64,000 nucleotides of DNA from Acidobacteriaceae bacterium (GTDB lineage Bacteria > Acidobacteriota > Terriglobia > Terriglobales > Acidobacteriaceae): the NCBI GenBank assembly GCA_027452245.1, contig DAIDGW010000049.1, positions 48,289 through 112,288 of the forward strand. The letters run 5' to 3'. The notes under the pieces were generated by a model. It worked only from the letters and a program-made list of their open reading frames with translations, had not been told where the DNA came from and searched no databases. The first letter of the stretch is position 1. Each line of letters begins with the position of its first letter. A program made the position numbers and the translations under genes. Shown here piece after piece: positions 1 to 8,949 of this stretch.

Positions 1-244
1 CCGCGATCTGGACAATCCTGCCGGGGCACAACTAGAACAGGCTAGAAATTCAATTTGACCTCGCATTTGCTTGCGATAGGTGAAGCCGTAGCCTTGTTGC
101 ACACTCCCGGAATCACAACGCCTTGGGCCCTCTTGCCTTGTGGTAGAGACCTAGATCACCTCGTTGTGGATTCCGTCCAGGAAGCTAAGACCTGGTAGGA
201 CTTGAAAACCCGCTGTGCGCTGCCAGGCAAGATCGCGAAAACGC

Positions 245-1540
245 TCACGCTACCGGATCGCCATGGACTTCGATGCTGCGCGCGTCGATGCCAGCAAACT
301 CGGGCATCGGCAACCTCCCGGTCCAGTTCGCCAACCCCCAGAACACGGCCGTCGTTGAACTGAGAATTCCGGCCACCGCGCCAATCGTGCGCGGGCTGTA
401 ATAGGTCGAAGCAATCCCGGCCCCCATCAGCGAGATCATCATCATTCCCCAGGTAAGCGTCTCCATGGTGGAGAACACGCGCCCGCGATACTGGTTCGAT
501 ACCGTCCGCAACAGATATGAATAGTTCAGCACGGAATTAATCGCGATCGCGGTGCGCGACAGGATGATGAATAGCAGAGCCATCTCAAACCGCCGCATCT
601 GGCTGAATAAAACGTAGGCGCCGCCGTGCAGGATGTAATTCACGAAGATCACTCGCTTATAGTTCTCGAACGACAGGCGTTTGCCCAGCCAGTGCGCGAT
701 TCCGCCGCCGATCAGCAATCCAACCCCGGCACATCCCCAAATCACCGCGATGCCCGCCGCTCCCGCGTTGAACACGACTTCGCCAAACAGCGTGAACAAC
801 ACTTGTGCCGCGCCTCCGCCGGTGGCCCAACCCACCGAGAGCAGCGCGATCGCGAGCACCAGCGGCACCGATCTCATATACCGCAGTCCTTCCCGGTATT
901 CATGCCAGGGACGAACCACCTCCGCTTCCGTCAGATTCTTCGGTTCCGGACGAAACGCTGTTCCCTTCGGCGCTCGTAAGTGCCAGATCGCCCATGCCGA
1001 AAAGACGAATGACAGCGCGTTGAGCACGAACGCCCACTTGTAGCCGATCGCGATCACGGTGGCACCGAGAAATGTGCCGACCGTCAGCGTCGTCCACTGC
1101 GTGGTCTGCGTCAGCGAGTTTGCCGTGTGCAGCTCTTTCGGACTTGCGATCGTGGGCAGAATGGCCGAGCGTCCAGCGGTAAAAAATGGGGACGCGACCA
1201 TGAGCAGCGCACTGAAAAGATAGAGCAGCCAACTCTGATGATGCCCTATGGCCAGAATGAATCCGAGCGCGATCACAGCCCGGGTCAGATCGCTGGTGAT
1301 CATGATCTGCTTGCGGTCGAAGCGGTCGAGCAGAACGCCCGCGAGCGGCCCCACGGTGACGGCGGGAATGGCGCGCGCCAGCATAATTCCCGTGACCACC
1401 AATCCCGAGCGCGTCAGGATCATCGCCAGCGAGAACACGGCGATATTGTTGAACTGATCGCCAATTTCGCTGACTACCTGTCCCATCCAGGTATAGCGAT
1501 AATTGCGGTTCTGCCTCAGGAGTTGAAGAAATTCACGCAT
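245..1540 (-). CDS. MFS transporter (drug/siderophore exporter type)
   Basis: A 431-residue integral membrane protein with about 12 hydrophobic segments, probably a proton-driven exporter of the MFS_3/EntS type. The loop between helices 2 and 3 carries the MFS signature GPLAGVLLDRFDRK (residues 64-77), and the N-terminus (GQVVSEIGDQFNNIAVFSLA) is typical of this subgroup. The ATG at 1540 was chosen because the protein starts there with a normal short cytoplasmic tail; a GTG at 1579 would add 13 residues. Neither start has a clear ribosome binding site. The substrate cannot be read from the sequence. It stands alone, separated from the receiver gene by a perfect hairpin. Confidence 0.85.
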   Translation of the reverse strand: MREFLQLLRQNRNYRYTWMGQVVSEIGDQFNNIAVFSLAMILTRSGLVVTGIMLARAIPAVTVGPLAGVLLDRFDRKQIMITSDLTRAVIALGFILAIGHHQSWLLYLFSALLMVASPFFTAGRSAILPTIASPKELHTANSLTQTTQWTTLTVGTFLGATVIAIGYKWAFVLNALSFVFSAWAIWHLRAPKGTAFRPEPKNLTEAEVVRPWHEYREGLRYMRSVPLVLAIALLSVGWATGGGAAQVLFTLFGEVVFNAGAAGIAVIWGCAGVGLLIGGGIAHWLGKRLSFENYKRVIFVNYILHGGAYVLFSQMRRFEMALLFIILSRTAIAINSVLNYSYLLRTVSNQYRGRVFSTMETLTWGMMMISLMGAGIASTYYSPRTIGAVAGILSSTTAVFWGLANWTGRLPMPEFAGIDARSIEVHGDPVA

Positions 1541-1649
1541 CGCGATAAAAACGTTCCCCGCAGCGCGATTGAGGCTCACACCGGGAGAAGAAAGTTTTTA
1601 AGAGTCCCGCATTTTAACATCCGGGGGTGGGGAACGTTAGGAACCGATG

Positions 1650-1680
1650 CTTGGGTGTGGCTCATTGAGCCACACCCAAG
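1650..1680. repeat. Perfect 14-bp inverted repeat with 3-nt loop
   Basis: Arms CTTGGGTGTGGCTC (1650-1663) and GAGCCACACCCAAG (1667-1680) flank the loop ATT. There is no T-run on either side, so it is not a standard intrinsic terminator. It lies between the 3' end of the receiver gene and the start of the MFS gene. It could be a REP-like dispersed palindrome or a stabilising 3' hairpin. Confidence 0.7.
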
Positions 1681-1798
1681 CCTTGGATCACTTATGAGCC
1701 CATGTGATCGAGCGCGTCCCTCCTGTTTCACCCAGAAACGCGCAGACAACGGTAGGCCGAAACCGGTTCAGGTCAAAACTGTCGGAAATGTTTGCGAC

Positions 1799-2176
1799 TC
1801 AGGCCTGTCCCTTTTCTCCCATCAGTTTGCGCGCCTGTTCGACAAGATGGCGGATGGGTCGGTCTTTTGAGACGACAGTCGACACGCCCGATGCGCGCGC
1901 ATGATTTTCCATGACGGTGCCGGCAAACATCGTGAACAGGATGATTGGGACCTCGGGCAGCTTCTTTCGCAGCAAGGGAGCTGCCTGCAACCCATTCATC
2001 GTCGGCATGGAAAGATCGAGCACGATCAGATCGGGGTGGCTGCTGGGAGCTCGCTCCACTGCCTGTGCGCCATCCGAAGCCTCACCGCAAACGGAAAACC
2101 CTGCCGACTCAAATACCGTACGAAGGGAGCGCCGGACAATTGCGTTATCATCTGCCAGAAAAACACACTTCTGCAT
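1799..2176 (-). CDS. Single-domain response regulator (receiver only)
   Basis: A 125-residue CheY-like receiver domain with no output domain. The acidic pair is D9/D10, the predicted phospho-acceptor is D54 in LIVLDLSMP, the switch threonine is T82 and the conserved lysine is K104. The ATG at 2176 follows an AAGG stretch; an in-frame TTG two codons upstream is less likely. No histidine kinase lies nearby. The small gene at 2211-2468 is just upstream on the same strand and may be co-transcribed. Such proteins act through protein contacts or as phospho-relay shuttles; the partner is unknown. Confidence 0.88.
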   Translation of the reverse strand: MQKCVFLADDNAIVRRSLRTVFESAGFSVCGEASDGAQAVERAPSSHPDLIVLDLSMPTMNGLQAAPLLRKKLPEVPIILFTMFAGTVMENHARASGVSTVVSKDRPIRHLVEQARKLMGEKGQA

Positions 2177-2210
2177 CGCCAATAACCTTGTTTCCTTTAA
2201 GCAGCCCGAC

Positions 2211-2468
2211 CTATATCTGCCAGTCTGGGAAGTTCAATTTCTCTGTCTTTAGACACCGCAACGACTCAATAGCGGCGTGGAGCGCCCGCTTCTCGTCATC
2301 GTGATCGGGATCGCCAGACAGTGTTTGCAAGCGGAGAAATATTGCGCTTTCCGCGTCCGCGACCTTCGCCGCAAGTTTTGGCGGGTCGGACTCTCTCATC
2401 GCGTCCTGATATTTCTGCTGCCAGTTTGCGAATCCGTTCGGAGGTCCCGAGTTCTGGTTCTCAGCCAT
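2211..2468 (-). CDS. Small acidic hypothetical protein
   Basis: An 85-residue soluble protein without signal peptide or membrane segment, predicted to be mostly helical (KLAAKVADAESAIFLRLQTL). A good ribosome binding site (AGGAGA) lies 4-5 nt before the ATG, which supports translation. It sits 34 bp upstream of the lone receiver gene on the same strand, so the two may form an operon. I do not recognise the family and assign no function. Confidence 0.65.
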   Translation of the reverse strand: MAENQNSGPPNGFANWQQKYQDAMRESDPPKLAAKVADAESAIFLRLQTLSGDPDHDDEKRALHAAIESLRCLKTEKLNFPDWQI

Positions 2469-2655
2469 AAGCTCTCCTGGACACGCGCTACCCCCTTACG
2501 GCAATTGCGCATGAATCTGCCTTAAGCAGTTGCAGGAAATACGCAAGCGAACTTTCATCCTATTGGATGGGCTATGAATGTCAATGCAGGTTATAACGCA
2601 GGTGCTAAACCTGATCCCCTAAGGATCAAAGGAATTAGCGGCAGAAACCGGCAAC

Positions 2656-3366
2656 TCAGGCGGCAGCGTCTTCGAAATTAGCAGGCACCATCAGCAGAAC
2701 ACGGAGATCCATGACGGCGTGGATCAGTATGGGGAGGAGCAGGCTTCCGGTCACAATGAAAATGGCGCCGAGCATAAAGCCGATCACCACAGTTGAGGCG
2801 GCCTGTACCGTTCCTTGATACAGATGCCCGATTCCAAAGATCAGAGACGAGATCACGAGTGCCCAGGAAAGGCTGAAGTGGAGCGGCGTAACTCCGAAAT
2901 AATGGAGCAGAAATCCGCGATAGACGATCTCCTCGCAGATCCCGGCCGTGATGCAGACCAGCCACCACCAGTGGCGCTCTTCTTTGGTGGAGGGAAGCAG
3001 GAAGCTGAACTTCTTTGCCGCGACGGCGGCTTTGGCGCGAATCTGCTTCATCCATACCGCAAGGATGGCGGGAACCATGATGGCGATCAAGGCGCCGATC
3101 GTAAGTCCCTTCACGAACATCGCGGCGTGCGATCCCGGCATCAACCAGCCGATTTCCTGCGGTCGAGGATGGATAGTCACAAGGCGCCAGAACCCGACGG
3201 CCAAGACGGCAACCAGCGCGCAGGCCCAAGACGCGGTAATGATTTGCGCATAGAAACGGACTTTTTTGCGTGGATTCGTGCTCGCCTTGAGGCGTGGAAT
3301 CGCGTAGTAATCCTACAGGGGTGCGCCAATTACGAGAGCCAGCAGGAGAATGTTCTGAAGAAGCAT
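2656..3366 (-). pseudogene. CPBP-family intramembrane metalloprotease, interrupted by in-frame amber codon
   Basis: The downstream reading frame carries all three CPBP (Abi/Rce1-like) motifs: EEIVYRGFL, the histidine in FGIGH, and HAVMD. These build the membrane-embedded metal site. A convincing start is the ATG at 3366, preceded by GGAGGCGGGA and 19 bp after the stop of the upstream amidohydrolase gene. It encodes MLLQNILLLALVIGAPL and then hits TAG (3313-3315). The same frame then continues as DYYAIPRLKASTNPRKK and on to the motifs without further interruption. The simplest reading is a tryptophan codon TGG changed to TAG. The only usable restart seen is a TTG at 3204, without a ribosome binding site, which would lose the first membrane helix. 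Sequencing error, pseudogene and suppression are all possible. Confidence 0.7.
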
Positions 3367-3385
3367 TCCCGCCTCCGCTTTGAAC

Positions 3386-4792
3386 TTACTGTTCCATGCC
3401 CAGAGACGCGCTGACGGACTTGCCGTACTCTCTGGCCTTTTCGAGCACGCGCGGCTCATCGATGGTGAGCAGTTTCCGGTCACGCATGACCGTTTTGCCC
3501 CCAATGATCACCGTCTCGACGTCATCGCCTTTCAGCGCATACGCCAACTGCGCGTAGACATCGTACATAGGAACTGCGTTCGGCTCATCGAGGCTGATAA
3601 CGTCGAGGTCGGCCTTCTTCCCTGGCTCGAGTGATCCAATTTCCTTTTCCATGTGGAGAGCGCGTGCGCCATCGATGGTCGCCATTTCCACGACTGCCTT
3701 GGCATTCAGCGCCAGTGGATTCATCTGTGTGATCTTGGCCAGCTTGGCGGCGAGATCCATCTCTTCCATCAGGTCGAGATCGTTGTTGCTTCCGGCGGGA
3801 CCATCCGTGCCCAGACCGACTGCCACGCCCGCCGCCCGCATCTGCGGGACTGGTGACACCCCGCTCGCCAGCATCATGTTGCTGGAAGGATTATGCACAC
3901 ATCCGACTTGCTTTTGCGCGAGAATCTTTTCGTCGGCGGTATCGACGTAAATACAGTGCGCCGCGACCACATCGGGGCCGAGCACGCCGATGCTGTTGAG
4001 GTATGCGACTGGCGACATGCCGTGCGCCTTTTCGCTATCGTCCCACTCCTTTTTCATCTCGGCCACATGAATCAGGATGGGCGCGTGATATTTTCGCGCC
4101 AGCGCGGCGGCCGCTTGCAGTGTTTTCTGCGAACAGGTGTACATGGAGTGCGGAGCCACGGCGGCGTGAATCAGAGGATCACCTTGCCACTTGCGGATAA
4201 AGCGCTCGCTGTAGGCGAGCATGTCGTCAAGGTTCTTGTTGTCGGGAGTGGGAAAGTCGATGAAGGTCTCGCCTACAACTCCGCGCAATCCCGCAGCCTT
4301 GGTTTCTTCCGCGATGGCCTCTTCGAAATAGTACATATCGGCGAATGTGGTGACACCGTAGCGGATCTGTTCGGCGGCAGCCAGGCGAGTGCCCCAGCGG
4401 ACGAAATCTTCGTTCACGTTCTTCTTTTCGGCGGGGAAGATGTACTTGTAAAGCCAGTCATTCAGCGTGACATCGTCATGCAATCCGCGAAACAGGGTCA
4501 TGGGGACGTGCGTATGACCGTTGACGAATCCCGGGACAATCAGTTTCCCATGTGCGTCGATGGTATGCGCTCCGTGATACTTCGAATCAATTTCGGAACG
4601 CGGCCCAACAGCGACGATGGAATCGCCGCGGATCGCGATGCTGCCATCGTGCAGCACGGTGCGATTAGCGTCCATCGTGACGATCATGCCGTCGCTGACA
4701 ATGAGATCGACAGGCTGCGATTGCGCCGCTGCAAGGCTGGCTGGCGCCCAGATGAAAATGAATAAGACGCAGATATTCCCCAAATTTCGCAC
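3386..4792 (-). CDS. Amidohydrolase, MTA/SAH deaminase (TRZ/ATZ) family, exported-looking
   Basis: A 468-residue metal-dependent hydrolase of the MtaD/TrzA group, which deaminates 5'-methylthioadenosine, S-adenosylhomocysteine or related purines. The metal and active-site residues are visible: H93 and H95 in NGHTH, H242 and E245 in IHVAEM, H279 in AHCIY and D330 in GTDGPAGSNNDLD. Unlike the usual cytoplasmic enzymes it begins with what looks like a signal peptide (hydrophobic stretch 7-23 ending in AAAQS). The broken CPBP gene follows 19 bp downstream, so the two were probably one operon. The exact substrate is not certain; guanine or other aminohydrolase activity is possible. Confidence 0.85.
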   Translation of the reverse strand: MRNLGNICVLFIFIWAPASLAAAQSQPVDLIVSDGMIVTMDANRTVLHDGSIAIRGDSIVAVGPRSEIDSKYHGAHTIDAHGKLIVPGFVNGHTHVPMTLFRGLHDDVTLNDWLYKYIFPAEKKNVNEDFVRWGTRLAAAEQIRYGVTTFADMYYFEEAIAEETKAAGLRGVVGETFIDFPTPDNKNLDDMLAYSERFIRKWQGDPLIHAAVAPHSMYTCSQKTLQAAAALARKYHAPILIHVAEMKKEWDDSEKAHGMSPVAYLNSIGVLGPDVVAAHCIYVDTADEKILAQKQVGCVHNPSSNMMLASGVSPVPQMRAAGVAVGLGTDGPAGSNNDLDLMEEMDLAAKLAKITQMNPLALNAKAVVEMATIDGARALHMEKEIGSLEPGKKADLDVISLDEPNAVPMYDVYAQLAYALKGDDVETVIIGGKTVMRDRKLLTIDEPRVLEKAREYGKSVSASLGMEQ

Positions 4793-5001
4793 AAGGGCTC
4801 TCCTGTAATTGGAGACACCACTATAGACGGAATCAAACGAGGGGGGAAATAGCGGAGGATCAGGTGGGACTGGAAGCGAGGCGTGCGGGGGAGATCGCGC
4901 TCGCCTCTTCGCGCAGCCCTAGGGTCATTAGGAGACAAGAGGCTCGTTACATGGCAACCTGGCACTCAGCAGATATGGCTTAAGCAGTATGATTTCAGGA
5001 C

Positions 5002-6228
5002 ATGACAGAGTCAGAGATTCCCAGTTTTCGTGAAGCGCGGAGAATGGTCGATCGGCGGGCGCTTGTGCAGCAGCCTGCAGCGGAGAAGGTTGCGCTGACG
5101 CTGGCAACAGGACGTGTCCTGGCCGAGGATCTTCGCGCCGACCGCGACATTCCGCCATTTCCGCGCTCCACGCGCGACGGATATGCGGTGCGCGTGGCAG
5201 ATCTGGGCAAGCTTCCTGCGGTATTGAAGGTTTTGGGTGAAATTCGCGCCGGAGAGCGGGCGGAAAATCTGCCCTCCACTGTTGCGACTGGAGAAGCAGT
5301 GGCGATCATGACCGGAGCGCCGGTTCCCAGCGGAGCCGATGCGGTCGTGATGGTTGAGTTTACTTCCCAAGGCAATGGAGATGGGAGGGTGACGGTCTCG
5401 CGCGGAGTAGGTCCGGGCGAGAACATTGTTCTACGCGGAGCCGAAGCGAAGCAGGGCAGCATTCTGCTGGAACGTGGTACGCGCCTGCAGGAAGCGGCGA
5501 TCGGATTGGCGGCTTCGGTGGGACGGGATCAGTTGGCCGTCTACCGCAAGCCGCGGGTGGCAATCCTGAGCACGGGAGACGAGATTGTGGAGGTGACAGC
5601 CGAGCCCGGTCCCACGCAAATTCGCAATTCCAACAGCTATTCGCTGGCGGCGCAGGTGGAGCGAGCGGGAGGAGAGGCGATTCGGCTGCCGATCGCTCCC
5701 GATGAAGCCGGACGATTGCGGGAGTTGATAGAAGAAGGATTGCGGGCCGATCTGCTTGTCATGACAGGCGGCGTTTCGATGGGGCGCTATGACCTGGTCG
5801 AGCAGGTTCTGGAGGAAATCGGCGCTGAGTTCTTTTTCACAGGAGCGAAAATTCAGCCGGGGCGTCCGGTGGTGTTTGGACGTGCGCAGAGGAAATATTT
5901 CTTTGGATTGCCGGGGAATCCGGTTTCGACAATGGTCACGTTGGAGTTGTTTGCACGGCCCATGCTGCAGGCGCTGGCCGGAATGAAGCCGCGTCCGCTG
6001 ACATTTTTGCATGCACGAGCGAAAAGCGAGATACGCGTGAAGCCGGGGCTGACGCGTTTTCTTCCCGCAAATATTTCCGGCGAATACGAAGAATCGCAGG
6101 TGGAGTTAGTAATGTGGCAGGGATCGGGAGACATCGCGGCGACGGCCCGCGCAAATTGCTACGCCGTGATCGCTCCGGATCGCGAAAAAATCGGCGCAGG
6201 CGAGTGGGTTCCGGTCATGATGCGATAG
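5002..6228 (+). CDS. moeA: Molybdopterin molybdenumtransferase MoeA
   Basis: MoeA (408 residues, normal family length) inserts molybdate into adenylylated molybdopterin in the last step of molybdenum cofactor synthesis. Typical features are the N-terminal SRDGYAVR-like motif (here STRDGYAVR), LSTGDEIVEV near residue 190, and the cofactor-binding loop TGGVSMGRYD near 255. The C-terminal beta-barrel domain IV is present. AGGA lies just before the ATG. It is the first gene of a plus-strand cluster with moaC and mogA, which supports the assignment. Confidence 0.95.
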   Translation: MTESEIPSFREARRMVDRRALVQQPAAEKVALTLATGRVLAEDLRADRDIPPFPRSTRDGYAVRVADLGKLPAVLKVLGEIRAGERAENLPSTVATGEAVAIMTGAPVPSGADAVVMVEFTSQGNGDGRVTVSRGVGPGENIVLRGAEAKQGSILLERGTRLQEAAIGLAASVGRDQLAVYRKPRVAILSTGDEIVEVTAEPGPTQIRNSNSYSLAAQVERAGGEAIRLPIAPDEAGRLRELIEEGLRADLLVMTGGVSMGRYDLVEQVLEEIGAEFFFTGAKIQPGRPVVFGRAQRKYFFGLPGNPVSTMVTLELFARPMLQALAGMKPRPLTFLHARAKSEIRVKPGLTRFLPANISGEYEESQVELVMWQGSGDIAATARANCYAVIAPDREKIGAGEWVPVMMR

Positions 6229-6269
6229 AGGCTGCATCAAGACGGGCTGTGTAAGATAGAGTGTGCGTG

Positions 6270-6752
6270 GTGACCAAGAAGCTATCTCACTATGATGGTG
6301 CCGGACGCGTCCGCATGGTGGACGTGTCGCGCAAAGCGACAACCGACCGCGAAGCGGAAGCGAGCGCGTTCGTGGCGATGAAGACTGCTGTGCTTGAGGC
6401 GCTGCCGGCGAATCCCAAGGGCGATCCGCTGGAGGTGGCGCGTATAGCCGGAATTATGGCGGCGAAACGCACCGCGGAACTGATCCCGTTGTGCCATCCG
6501 TTGCCGCTGGCCAGCGTTGATGTGGATATGCGGCTGTGCGAGAATGGCGTGGCTATTACCTCAAGAGTTAAGACCACGGCCGAAACCGGCGTGGAGATGG
6601 AAGCGATGGTCGCGGCCAGTGTCGCGGCCCTGACGGTTTACGATATGTGCAAGGCGCTGGACAAGGGAATTGAGATCCGCGAGATCGTGCTCGAGCGTAA
6701 GTCGGGCGGCAAGAGCGGAGACTATCGGCGCGTGCGAAGCCGGTCGAAATAG
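6270..6752 (+). CDS. moaC: Cyclic pyranopterin monophosphate synthase MoaC
   Basis: MoaC converts the MoaA product into cyclic pyranopterin monophosphate, the first molybdopterin intermediate. The protein (about 160 residues) has the family start [18 protein letters not shown], the segment [10 protein letters not shown] and the helix [22 protein letters not shown], with the catalytic lysine and aspartate. GTG at 6270 was chosen because GATAGAG lies at a suitable distance; GTG at 6261 would add three residues. It follows moeA by about 40 bp and precedes the receiver-PATAN gene by 11 bp. No moaA, moaD or moaE is in the window. Confidence 0.94.
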   Translation: MTKKLSHYDGAGRVRMVDVSRKATTDREAEASAFVAMKTAVLEALPANPKGDPLEVARIAGIMAAKRTAELIPLCHPLPLASVDVDMRLCENGVAITSRVKTTAETGVEMEAMVAASVAALTVYDMCKALDKGIEIREIVLERKSGGKSGDYRRVRSRSK

Positions 6753-6763
6753 GCGCACTTTTC

Positions 6764-7588
6764 ATGGCAAACGACGTCAAGCTGCTGCTGGTGGAAGATA
6801 ATCCGATGGTGTTGAAGATGCTGCAGCAGGCATTGTCGCCGCTGGCCGCGATCACGACGGCGGGCGACGCCGCCGACGGCCTGCTGAAAGCGGTGGACGA
6901 CCCTCCGGAGTTGGTGGTGTGCGATTACCGCATGCCCGGGATGGATGGACGCCAGTTCATCGAGAAGCTGAAGAGCCGTCCGGCGACCGCAAATTTTTCT
7001 TCTGTGCTGATGGCGAGTAAAGCCGATATTTCTGAGCGGCTGTCGCAGAGCGACGCAGCCGACGATCTCCTGGAGAAGCCGTTCTTCCTGAAAGACGCAA
7101 CCCGCCGCATCAAGCGCATGGTCGACCGCATTGCGCTGGAAAAGATGGCGAAGACCGCGCCGTCGGACGGGGTGGTGCGCGGCAATCTGGCGCAGATGAA
7201 CGTCATCGACCTGATGCAGTCGCTCGAAATGGGGCGCAAGAGTTGCCAGTTGACCCTGACGAACCAGGGTGAGACGTGCGAAGTGTTCTTCTCTGAGGGA
7301 CAAGTGAAACACGCGACCTACGGATCGCTGGTCGGGGACGAAGCAGTGTTCAAGGTTCTGCGCTGGACCGGTGGGGTCTTCGAGCTCAACTTCGAAGGCA
7401 AGACCGACAAAGAAACCACCCAGTTGAATACCCAGGGACTGTTGATGGAAGGCCTGCGGCTATTGGATGAATCGCAGCGTGATGGCAGCGGCGAGAGTGC
7501 GGAAGGGGCAGCTGCGGCTGAAGCTCCCACAGCGAGTGGCGGACGCCGGAAACGGGAAGAAGAGGAAGATGTCCTCCTCGACAACTGA
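6764..7588 (+). CDS. Response regulator with PATAN (DUF4388) output domain
   Basis: A 274-residue two-domain protein. Residues 5-115 are a receiver with phospho-acceptor D54 (VVCDYRMPGMDG) and conserved K105 (LEKPF). Residues 140-240 form a PATAN/DUF4388 domain (GVVRGNLAQMNVIDLMQSLE ... LTNQGETCEVFFSEGQ ... GGVFELNFEG). PATAN domains are known from cyanobacterial PatA-type and myxobacterial regulators and act by protein-protein contact, not DNA binding. The tail is charged and disordered (RRKREEEEDV). Its coding sequence overlaps mogA by 20 bp, so it is co-translated with cofactor genes; the reason is not clear from sequence. Confidence 0.87.
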   Translation: MANDVKLLLVEDNPMVLKMLQQALSPLAAITTAGDAADGLLKAVDDPPELVVCDYRMPGMDGRQFIEKLKSRPATANFSSVLMASKADISERLSQSDAADDLLEKPFFLKDATRRIKRMVDRIALEKMAKTAPSDGVVRGNLAQMNVIDLMQSLEMGRKSCQLTLTNQGETCEVFFSEGQVKHATYGSLVGDEAVFKVLRWTGGVFELNFEGKTDKETTQLNTQGLLMEGLRLLDESQRDGSGESAEGAAAAEAPTASGGRRKREEEEDVLLDN

Positions 7589-8090
7589 GACAAGGCGGCA
7601 GGCGTACAGGGCCGCAGTGATCACGGTCAGCGATTCTTGCGCGCGCGGTAAACGCGAGGATCTTTCTGGTCCGGCGGTGGCGGAAGTGCTCCGAAAGGCT
7701 GGATTCGAGCCGGTTGCGCAGCAAGTTGTTCCCGACGAATCCGTTCAGATTCAGAATCTTCTGGTTCGCCTGACCCGTGAGGTGCGCCTGGTGGTCACGA
7801 CTGGGGGGACTGGGATTGCGACCCGGGATGTCACTCCGGAGGCTACGCAGGCGGTGTGCGATCGAGTGCTTGATGGCGTCGCGGAACGCATGCGCAGCGA
7901 GGGAGTAAAGCGCACTCCGTTTGCGGCATTGAGTCGAGGGATTTGTGGGACGCGGGGAATGGCGTTGGTCCTGAATCTGCCGGGGAGTCCGAAGGGGGCA
8001 GTAGAATCGCTGCAGGCTGTCCTTGAACTGATTCCACACGCTCTGGAGTTGCTGGAAGGCCACACGGAACACCATTCGGCGAAAATTTGA
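7569..8090 (+). CDS. mogA: Molybdopterin adenylyltransferase MogA/MoaB
   Basis: The product (173 residues) adenylylates molybdopterin before MoeA loads molybdenum. It shows VITVSDSCARG near the start, the binding loop TTGGTGIATRDVTPEAT, and NLPGSPKGAVESL near the end. The ATG at 7569 has AGAGGAAG just upstream and lies inside the last codons of the receiver-PATAN gene (20-bp overlap), which implies translational coupling. MogA and MoaB differ little in sequence; the presence of moeA in the same cluster fits either. The longer open frame starting at 7467 is only read-through upstream of this start. Confidence 0.92.
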   Translation: MSSSTTETRRQAYRAAVITVSDSCARGKREDLSGPAVAEVLRKAGFEPVAQQVVPDESVQIQNLLVRLTREVRLVVTTGGTGIATRDVTPEATQAVCDRVLDGVAERMRSEGVKRTPFAALSRGICGTRGMALVLNLPGSPKGAVESLQAVLELIPHALELLEGHTEHHSAKI

Positions 8091-8180
8091 ATTCTTTTGA
8101 CGGCACCTTACTTCCAAGATGCATCGCCAAAAGCGGTGGTCTTTTTGTGTAAAGAAGTTGACGTACACTGAACTCTTTCC

Positions 8181-8798
8181 TTGAAAGCAATCGGACACAT
8201 ACTGGCGCGTTACACGGCGTGGATCTGGCACCTGCTCAGTTTTTTCGGAATCTGGGGCGTGTTTGTCATTGCCTTCGCCGATTCCGCGCTGCTGGGCATG
8301 CCGGTTGACGCAGTCGTAGCCACGTTCGTCTATCGCGACCACCATCATTTCCTGCTGCTGGTGCTGCTGGCGTCGGCGGGTTCGGCGTTGGGCAGCATTC
8401 CTCTTTACTTGATTGGATACTTCGGCGGCGAGAAAGTGTTGCGCAAGAGAATCTCAGAAGAACGATTCAAGCGCATTCACCGGTCTTTTGAGGAGCATGA
8501 ATTCTGGGCGCTGATGTTTCCGGCGATGCTGCCTCCGCCCACGCCCTTCAAGGCGTTTGTGCTGGGAGCGGCGGTGTTCCAGATGCGCTTTGTGGACTTT
8601 TTGGCGGCGATTTTTGCCGGGCGGTTCGTACGGTTTTTTCTGCTGAGCTTGCTCACACTGCGCTTCGGGCCGCAAATCGCCGAGATTGCGGGACGGGTAT
8701 TCCATCAGCATTTTGCCTGGGTGCTGGGAGCGCTGGCCGGTGGGCTATTTCTGTGGTTGCTGGTCCGGCGGAGGAAGCGCGGGAAGCAGAGCGCGTGA
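8181..8798 (+). CDS. DedA/VTT-domain membrane protein
   Basis: A 205-residue inner-membrane protein of the DedA (SNARE-associated/VTT) family, whose members are linked to undecaprenyl-phosphate or phospholipid flipping. Characteristic parts are the amphipathic N-terminal helices, GSALGSIPLYLIGYFGGEKV, and the segment LPPPTPFKAFVLGAAVFQM, which matches the re-entrant loop before the last helices. The C-terminus is basic (RRRKRGKQS), consistent with a cytoplasmic end. The start is a TTG at 8181 with a poor ribosome binding site. It follows mogA on the same strand with a 90-bp gap and is probably independent of the cofactor genes. Confidence 0.85.
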   Translation: MKAIGHILARYTAWIWHLLSFFGIWGVFVIAFADSALLGMPVDAVVATFVYRDHHHFLLLVLLASAGSALGSIPLYLIGYFGGEKVLRKRISEERFKRIHRSFEEHEFWALMFPAMLPPPTPFKAFVLGAAVFQMRFVDFLAAIFAGRFVRFFLLSLLTLRFGPQIAEIAGRVFHQHFAWVLGALAGGLFLWLLVRRRKRGKQSA

Positions 8799-8949
8799 AA
8801 AGCAGCGGACCAGTGCGCACTCCGATTCGTAAGGGATCGAGTTCCTTCGCCAGGATGACAAAGCTCCAGGAATTAAAACCCTAACGTTCTTAGCCACGGC
8901 AAACGACTCGGCTAAAGATGAGGCCTTTCAAGACTCAAGCGCAGCGCAG

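Noticed and set aside
1127..1870. 247-codon plus-strand frame across the MFS start and receiver end
   Set aside because: It overlaps two well-supported genes on the other strand and has no domain features.
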